A DNA stretch of 29,548 nt from Actinomycetes bacterium (GTDB lineage Bacteria; Actinomycetota; Acidimicrobiia; Acidimicrobiales; UBA8190). Below are positions 29,507-29,548 of this stretch, piece by piece. Within the stretch, counting starts at the first letter, position 1. Each line of letters opens with the position of its first letter. The notes beneath the pieces are model-generated. The model saw nothing but the letters and a program-made list of their open reading frames with translations. It had not been told where the DNA came from and did no database searches. The translations under genes and the position numbers were made by a program. The stretch lies in assembly GCA_021798135.1 (NCBI GenBank), contig JAJZYI010000004.1:1-29548 (forward strand), given 5' to 3'.

Positions 29507-29548
29507 GCCATCGCCGGCGCCGCGACCGGTGCCGGCGCCCGCCAGCGC

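Overview
The window is about 29.5 kb of very GC-rich DNA with dense, mostly overlapping genes, frequent GTG starts and ATGA/GTGA stop-start overlaps. Together with a mycofactocin locus, SpoIIE/RsbW-type regulators, an HRDC-tailed UvrD-like helicase and TAnnnT boxes lying 6-7 nt upstream of start codons (the leaderless pattern), this points to an actinobacterium. The class Acidimicrobiia is a guess from style, not proven. No rRNA, tRNA, CRISPR array or insertion sequence is visible.

Left part (1-11543): a tight plus-strand operon etfA-fixC-fixX-etfB-mftE-SDR (120-5390) joins an electron-transfer flavoprotein, its quinone oxidoreductase and ferredoxin, the mycofactocin maturation peptidase and a mycofactocin-coupled dehydrogenase. 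The likely logic is that the SDR passes substrate electrons to mycofactocin and the ETF/FixCX module passes them on to menaquinone. mftA-D are not in the window and may lie to the left. A 3.5-kb minus-strand gene for a GAF-GAF-SpoIIE-HATPase regulator (5511-9029) separates this block from the mycofactocin glycosyltransferase mftF (9312-10940). Two 20-codon ORFs link mftF to an RsbW-like anti-sigma kinase (11037-11543).

Middle part (11540-18304): two divergent DedA membrane proteins, an SRAP DNA-protein crosslink sensor, a divergent pair resembling the hopanoid-associated phosphorylase (HpnG type) and glycosyltransferase HpnB, a membrane-anchored zinc-ribbon protein, a strong hairpin, and a secreted Ser/Thr-rich protein with a recognisable promoter.

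Right part (18704-29548): two translationally coupled PAS-rich hybrid histidine kinases whose defects are complementary. One keeps the H-box His but has lost the ATPase and receiver residues; the other has Thr in place of the His but keeps an intact ATPase and receiver. This is the most interesting system in the window. It is followed by a hotdog thioesterase, a VOC protein, a small ABM-like protein, a UvrD-like helicase with an unrecognised N-terminal region, and a cation diffusion facilitator.

Short tandem repeats run throughout. Those inside genes have periods divisible by three (6, 15, 27, 33, 57 bp). Several of those between genes do not (7, 19 bp), and one array surrounds the mftF start codon.
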